From positions 63,158,501-63,222,500 of the forward strand of contig CM060842.1 of NCBI GenBank assembly GCA_030762175.1: 64,000 bases of DNA, read 5' to 3'. Positions 58,017 to 64,000 of this stretch are shown one piece after another (position 1 is the stretch's first letter; every line of letters starts with the position of its first letter). A model generated the notes under the pieces. It was not told the origin of the DNA, did not search any database, and saw nothing but the letters and a program-made list of their open reading frames with translations. The position numbers and the translations under genes are program-made. This stretch comes from Metallyticus violacea. Lineage: Eukaryota; Arthropoda; Insecta; Mantodea; Metallyticidae.

Positions 58017-61000
58017 TGACCCATTATCTTATATGAAGCTAAAACAGACTTTTCTGAGAATCCAATTTGTTTCGTCTATGAATTTCAAGAGTGTTACATA
58101 ATCCTTAATAATGCTCCAGAAATTCCATTAGTTTCAGTAATCGGAAAAAAGAAAAACCTAAGCACTTTTCCACCATACCCTTGCATTTTGAGGGAGAGGC
58201 TGTTTTATAGTAAATGGTTGACTGACTCGCTCTCTTAAACTTCCATTGATACCTGAAATTCAGTCTTTTGAGATGATATGGCAAAAACAAGATGGATACT
58301 ATTCAAAATCCCTTTGTTGTTAATCATGGTCAAAAACAAGACAAAGGATTGAGTTCTCTCGCATTATTTTCTACAGATAAGAGAAAGAAACAGTCCACAG
58401 CTGATTTTTCCTAAACGTTTCTCACTATTTTTTTTTCTTTCTCAAATTCGAGATGTATTTAAGTTAAAATGCATCCTATCGTGTTTGTTTCGAAGCTTCC
58501 ATTTTGCACGTTGTGTTTATTTTTTCCTCTCTCCATGTATTCACAGTAACAATGCTGTAAATTTCAACCAAAATGTACAAAAAGAAAAACCATAAACAAT
58601 ATGACCAATGCCCTTAAGGACTGGGTGATGCTGCTGTGTTGTACACTTGACCAGGTCACAGTTTCATTTTATTGCGTCATATATTTTATGAGCGTCCCAT
58701 TCTGGAGTCCTGGCAATGGGCTTGCTTTCCATAGTAAATAAAAAAAAAAAAAAGATAGACGGCAAATGGTACATCTCTCTTCCATATAGAGCATGCGATT
58801 CTCTTTCTGCGAGTGAAATTCATTAAGACAGCTAGCTGTTTTTGTATGCGTCACTTCATGCTTGATTGTAAGCAGTTTCTAAATATTGTGTCTCTTTTCT
58901 TTTCAGCTTTTCTCTGCTTGTTTTTATTGCGTTTTTCTTCTGTTCTCAACATATAGCGCTTCCAGTACCTCTGATGGGTCATTTTATAGAGTTATTCTTC
59001 TTTCTTCTGGGGATTTTTAGTTTCTTCTGGTATTTGTCTGCTTTTTGTTGAGATTTAAATTCGTCTTTTCTTCCATAAAATACATATCGAGGGTTTACAG
59101 TTTCTAATAGCTCTGCGTAAATGGTAAACCTTTTAATATTTTTGAGTATATAACATTTATGATTCGTTTAATTTGTTTTGTGTTTGCTTCTATCAAAAGC
59201 ATTCAACATAGAAGAGGGTAAGTCAAAAAGTAAGTTTCCATAACGTCAAGTTGTTGATCCTTTTCAACATTTCATCTTTGACAAAGTCGAATAAATCGTC
59301 CACTTCATAGATGCTTTTTTCATTTTCGCAAACAGCGAGAGTCGTCAGTGGACGGGAGTGTGTTGCCACAACGTGTTGTCCAACAGGCCATTTCTAATCG
59401 ATAACATTTTGTATTATCCTTCCATAATTCTCACACCGTTAGATGGATATCATCCTTTCTATACTTCTATGGAAGTTTACCAGTTCGTATTTTCTGCCTA
59501 CAGAAATCAAATATTGCGCGCACTTCCTACCTTAGCCATTCTTTCAGTTTTCTCACCATTAGAATTGCCGCAAGGTAATAAATACGCGGGTAAAAGTGTT
59601 TGAATGCCACGTTTAGTGTATGTAATTAGCCGTTTTTAAAACAGGCACACAATCAAATCTCTTGAATGGGGTATCGTTTTAGTGTACAGACCAATGTTGC
59701 AGTATTGGGTAGTAGAGAAGCCAGCCGTTGACATAGGCCTAGTGCAAAGTTATCGAGCGTCAGCTCTCTTCCTTCGTATGTATTCCAGTGTTGCTGTACG
59801 GTATCTGAACTCAAAAACTACTCCTGAGCTAGGCATACAATTTTCGATGAAGGCATACCTTTGTTTTATAATAATAAAATACGGGAACTTGTATTTTGAT
59901 TCACTCTCTAAAACTAATTATATTCAATCGAATCCCAGACCTTCTGTCCATGTCTTAGCGACTTCGGCCCCGTTTAGGTATAAATGCCCCCTTTTCCACC
60001 AATGCAGGTATCGAACTCGAGTACCCTTTCATGGTAATACTGTCTTCTTCTCGTGCTAAACTGGGGGACCAGTGTGTTTTCCCACTTAATGCTGTACTCG
60101 ATATATATGACCATTTCCTTTCTTTTCTCTGCTGTCTAATTATTTTTGCAAAATATAGGAGTTCCCTGCTTAGGAATGAAGCAGGTGCGGAAACAACACT
60201 TGCTTGTAAGAAACAGAAATCGGCTTTAAAGACCGCTTATGTGACACGTGAACTAAGGCTATAACTGTCTTATGTCCTCCAGTGGCTAAATGGAATAAGA
60301 GTTGTTTTGAATATTAGTATTGCGTCTAATGTTGGGGCTTTCATTTGCATACCTTAAACAGCAATTATTACTTGTATGAGCTGTGTGCTTGATAAAAATG
60401 AATCAGCTATCTGATCAATATAAAGTTTTTACAGCAAGTAATTCAAAGTAAATTTTTAAGCAATTTTAAGCAGTTATTATTGAATAGTCACGTTTTATGT
60501 ATATTACTGTATTTATTTTAAATGTTTTATTATTAAATTATAATGATTAATTATTTATAAACTTTATACTTTTATTATATTTGTATGCTTACATAAGTTA
60601 TATCTCGTATCATCTTTTTTCTATATTCTGTATATAGCATTGAAAAAACTAAAAAGTATATAAATTATTAAAAATGAATAAATGGGAAGCCAATGCTTGA
60701 CCTCAACAAATATTTTATTTGGAATAGCATTATCAACTATAGCTACAATGTTATCCCAATTCTTATTGGGTTACATTGCCTGGTTAAGAGCTTTCTTCCA
60801 GAATTTTCTGAATTCAAAAAAGAGAACGGTAGTTTAAAAGTCACTTGTTTTGTTGTCTTCCCAAAGTACCAAGGTAAGCATTATCTTCATTAATGAAATA
60901 ATATGATCACGCTTTATATGAAATGTTTGTATTTTCTTGCTGAGTCGTTTCTTTGATTACAAAACACTAAATATTCTAGAAACAAACAAAATTATTTCCT

Positions 61001-62542
61001 TCAAAAATTTACAAAAGATCTGAAAATAATGAAAAAAATTAAAAAGAAGCCAGAATGGTGTTTAATCCATAAAGTCATACTTTTATTTCAGCTTTCTTCT
61101 GTGAGCTTAAAATCTTGTTGGTAGTAACGGCAAAGCGAGCGTAAAAGACACCTATATCTGACTTTACACACTTAAGAATGTCGGGGTTTTTTTTCTGATA
61201 GACTTTGGGATAGTTCCATTTATATTTATTTATATTTATAGTTGGTTAACACACAGTTGAAATTCTGTTAAAAGAAACGTCTTTTTATATTTTGTATACA
61301 GCAGAGAAATATATTCATAAATATTCATATAGTTAGATTCTATATACGGATGTTCTATTCCCTTTCCTTGCATAATTCTTTAGCCAAATAAACTTATCAA
61401 ATTCAAGCTCTTGTTTCAAGTTTACATACATGTTTTGGAACGAAAAATTCTAAAGATACGTTAAAATTTCAGGCACGTAGTCATATATTGTATGGAATCT
61501 GAAACAAATGACCGTAATTGAGCTGTACAGTCAGTTGTTTGTAAGGTTGGATATACTGTTGCTTAATTCTTGAGTTTCATGCCAATCACTACCGAAGCAA
61601 TCGACACAGGATCACTAATGACTATATTAGAATTTATTTCTTCCATGTGCGTGATTGTTGAACCTATACTTCGAGCAAGGCAGGGTTTTATTCTGGAGGA
61701 TGTAGTATTCTCCACTTGAAAACTTGGAATGTTTATCATTTTAAGAAAATAATGCATTAAGAATGCCATGGAACATTTATCTGAAATAGTGTGGCAGTTT
61801 TTTAGTAACTAAACACACGATTATATTATTGCTTAGGCTTTACAACCTTTTCAAACACTGTTATTAAAGATTTAACTATGTTTTTTCACAGAACTACTTA
61901 ATACGCGTAATAATATTAATTTTAGAAGAATAGTATAAGAATAAATTATATATAGTTTAAACTATTCATGTATAAATAGTATATATTGTGGCATATGCAT
62001 TATTTTAATTTTTTGTTGATTTGATATTATTGGCGGGGGAGAATATCTTCCTTTATTTCGGTTAATATGTGTTTAGAAACTTTTTAAAAGAGCTGTTATT
62101 TGTTGTACCATGATTTGAGTTGCAAATCTTCCATCTAAAGGAAGCGTGGGGAACGCTAGCAATTGTCAGTTCCATAAAGATTCCCTAGCAGGTCGGGGCT
62201 ATTGGTGTTGCACCTTCTCTTTTCTCCCGCTCGGAGGAACCAGTTAAAGAACACCTGAAAGCAATTTACACTATAAATGTAGTAATTATAGCTCTCTATG
62301 GTAAGTGTAATAAGTAAATAAATTTATAATGTGATTTAGTGCATTATGGGTTTTTAATTTGGCAAACTTTCTAATCTTTCTAGCGATTGTGATAATTATG
62401 TAGTAACTCTTTCAATTGTTAAATCTTGTAAGGCTAAAATCTTACTCTTGGGTGTCATTGGACTTGACAATGTGTAATGGAACAAGAAATATAAAAAAAT
62501 AAGAGAATTTAAATTAATATGTTTACTATTATTGAATTGTGA
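58017..62542. other. gene-free stretch, mostly unrecognised
   Basis: A poly(A) run at about 58738-58754. GAGGGTAAGTCAAAAAGTAA at 59216-59235 looks like the tip of a mariner-like element, but no partner end or transposase was found. 59640-60260 is less AT-rich with ORFs of 77 and 125 codons and no recognised domain. 62140-62260 has a GC-richer patch. Confidence 0.4.
62532..62542. repeat. target-site duplication, left copy (SINE A copy 5)
   Basis: TTGAATTGTGA; 10 of 11 identical to 62832-62842. Confidence 0.78.
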
Positions 62543-62831
62543 TTGATTTATTTATGGACGCTCTTAAACAGCTCAGGTCATCAGCGTCCCAATCAACTCA
62601 GGGCGTGAAACTGCTGACAAATTTTGCTCAGAGGCCTCTCTTTCAGGCTTGAGGTTCTTTTTCGTGCCGTAAATGTACGACACGGGATCCACGGCTTTAC
62701 TTCCCTTCAGAAGGAAGCCATACTTAGGATTTTTACGCCCGAAAAAATCCATCGGTCCTAGCCGGGTTCGAACCCGCGATCTTGGGTTTAGTAGGCCAGT
62801 ATGGTAACCACTATACCACGAGGACCGACTC
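62543..62831 (-). mobile_element. tRNA-derived SINE, family A, copy 5, with near-perfect target-site duplication
   Basis: Minus strand. The head is GTCGGTCCTCGTGGTATAGT; the B box GGTTCGAACCC is perfect. The body is complete to TTTAAGAGCGTCCATAAATA at about 62545. TTGAATTGTGA (62532-62542) and TTGAATTATGA (62832-62842) flank it with one mismatch. Together with copy 1 it has the best preserved pol III box of the family. Confidence 0.93.
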
Positions 62832-62842
62832 TTGAATTATGA
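62832..62842. repeat. target-site duplication, right copy (SINE A copy 5)
   Basis: TTGAATTATGA; 10 of 11 identical to 62532-62542. Confidence 0.78.
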
Positions 62843-63006
62843 ATTTTATATAATTATTGATAATGTAAAAAGAAGTAAGATGTGATAAACATTTTACGAC
62901 GACGATTAAAAGTATGCATACTTTTAATAAAACTACAATATACATTCTTGAAGGGATAATTAAGAGAAAATAACATTTAAACCAAGGAGTTAAACAGGAG
63001 TATATT

Positions 63007-63219
63007 GCTGGGAGCTGGAGAGATGGCTAGCGACGTATGCGGAGAGAGGTCTTTACTTGGCTTTGCCAAGTAAAACATTACGTGCTGAATTTGTATCATT
63101 ATCTATTCAAATACTTAAGAATCGGTTCATCTCTTTATGTTAACAAAAGCAGAATATTAATAGTGAACAGTTGAACGTTATCAACACATTCCTGACTAGC
63201 CATCTCTTCAGCTTCCAGC
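63007..63219. mobile_element. MITE-like element with 24-bp terminal inverted repeats
   Basis: 63007-63030 (GCTGGGAGCTGGAGAGATGG then CTAG) and the reverse complement of 63196-63219 agree at 22 of 24 positions. The 165-bp interior has no coding sequence but holds a second perfect hairpin, TTTACTTGGC at 63052-63061 with GCCAAGTAAA at 63065-63074. Size and structure fit a miniature inverted-repeat element. No target duplication or parent transposon was identified. Confidence 0.6.
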
Positions 63220-63322
63220 ACTATCTTATCGACAGCAGGTTATAGCTTGTGTATGAACGTCTCTATTAATATGTTGATGAAATAAAATCTATAGGCATAA
63301 GTATTGTAAACTTAGAACCATA

Positions 63323-63735
63323 AAATAATATTATTTGCAGACGATCAGGTACGTGTAAATGATTTGGAAAACGAATTACAGAAAGGTCTTTATGACTAAA
63401 GATATTTAAAATGTATTATTTAAAATATACTAAAATACAAACATTGTTCTTATTTGGTTCAAAATAGAACTAAATATATTTTTTAACAAGTTTAACATTT
63501 TTTGGCTATTTAGGACATTCCGTCTCATATGTAAAACAATTATACAATGAAAACAAACTAAACACATTAAGAATGACGTGTGGAACAATTAGGAAAAACG
63601 CCAGAAGAAAGGGAAAATTGGTACAATCACATTCAAAGGGTCTATGAATGTTCTAAGTTACTGTTTAACTATAAGCCAAATGGAATGAGAACACAGAGCA
63701 GACACAAAACAAAATGGAAAGATGTGTACTCCTGA
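63323..63735 (+). pseudogene. LINE reverse-transcriptase tail with intact FADD motif
   Basis: Plus strand. KIILFADDQVRVNDLENELQ then KGLYD and a stop (63323-63400) is the RT catalytic palm; the two Asp of FADD are present. After unreadable sequence, FGYLGHSVSYVKQ, NTLRMTCGTIRKNARRK and, after a frameshift, EERENWYNHIQRVYECSK and LLFNYKPNGMRTQSRHKTKW follow, then KDVYS and a stop. This is the same tail as at 34540-35110 in the other orientation. Nothing of the endonuclease or the first RT motifs is seen, consistent with 5' truncation, which is usual for LINEs. Confidence 0.83.
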
Positions 63736-64000
63736 AGTCGAAACAGACCATAAGGTCTAAATCGGCATTGTTGATGATTTTCCTACTTAGTTATTTTAAT
63801 TTAATTATTAATTTAATAAGACATTGTTATAACGCTAAAATAAGTGCAATGAGAACATAAACATTAAAAGTATGTGCTAAATACTTTCAGTAATTTTGAA
63901 TTTTGTCAAAAATATTAGTATAAAAATAATTTAAACGTATTTATAAATGGATCAGGTAATTTCTATTACTAATTGGTCTATTATCTGTCTTTATGTCTCT
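63736..64000. other. no gene recognised
   Basis: AT-rich sequence to the end of the window; the LINE 3' untranslated region may lie here. Confidence 0.5.

Noticed and set aside
59216..59235. Mariner-like terminal repeat GAGGGTAAGTCAAAAAGTAA
   Set aside because: No inverted partner within about 2 kb and no transposase sequence nearby; a single 20-mer is not enough.
1..64000. CRISPR array, prokaryotic operon, phage or plasmid content
   Set aside because: No regularly spaced direct repeats, no long ORFs with ribosome-binding sites; SINEs, mariner and LINE remnants indicate a eukaryotic genome.

Overview
This is an AT-rich eukaryotic window, best read as arthropod (insect-like) intergenic or intronic DNA. 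It has no operons, no ribosome-binding sites and no open reading frame longer than 147 codons. Its recognisable content is a layered graveyard of the transposons common in insect genomes: mariner and other Tc1/mariner-type DNA transposons, tRNA-derived SINEs, LINE reverse-transcriptase tails, an R1-like fragment and a Penelope-like fragment. I found no host protein-coding gene, rRNA, canonical tRNA or CRISPR array that I can support. A large-genome hemimetabolous insect (cockroach, stick-insect or orthopteran type) fits the repeat mixture, but the species call is inference only.

Layout. 1-9 kb: mostly unique AT-rich DNA, a possible LINE scrap (1949-2188), a SINE (7003-7289) and an exon-like ORF (8015-8308). 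9-17 kb: the densest block, with a full-length Tc1/mariner-type transposase relic (9166-10109), a SINE of a second family with a perfect 12-bp target-site duplication (10768-11060), another SINE with a perfect 10-bp duplication (13302-13583), a decayed mariner-like element with clear terminal inverted repeats (13726-15078) and, 139 bp further on, a nearly complete but dead mariner (15218-16503). 17-24 kb: a fold-back built from transposon 3' ends (20635-20970), a Penelope-like RT piece (22920-23140) and the first of three copies of a GC-richer dispersed repeat (23396-23600). 27-35 kb: a SINE with a perfect 11-bp duplication, two more copies of the dispersed repeat, a transposase relic (29672-30342) and a LINE RT tail (34540-35110). 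36-43 kb: a headless SINE fragment and four Tc1/mariner-type relics, one of them an internally deleted 688-bp element with inverted termini (38770-39457). 44-58 kb: two tRNA-like segments, two LINE pieces (49020-50035; 50540-50740), a third SINE type (52625-52870), a transposase N-terminal scrap (54775-54985), microsatellites including a 105-nt pure pyrimidine tract, and an R1-like LINE tail (57559-58016). 58-64 kb: a SINE (62543-62831), a MITE-like inverted repeat (63007-63219) and a LINE RT tail that keeps its FADD motif (63323-63735).

The elements do not form a pathway. All autonomous ones I can read are broken by frameshifts, stops, internal deletions or lost catalytic residues. The SINEs carry recognisable pol III A and B boxes and several keep perfect target-site duplications, so they look like the youngest insertions. 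LINE reverse transcriptases are the expected mobilisers of such SINEs, but nothing here shows which one. I did not find a convincing new biological system; the most unusual structures are the fold-back, the internally deleted TIR element and the MITE-like repeat. All family calls rest on reading translated motifs by eye, without any database search.
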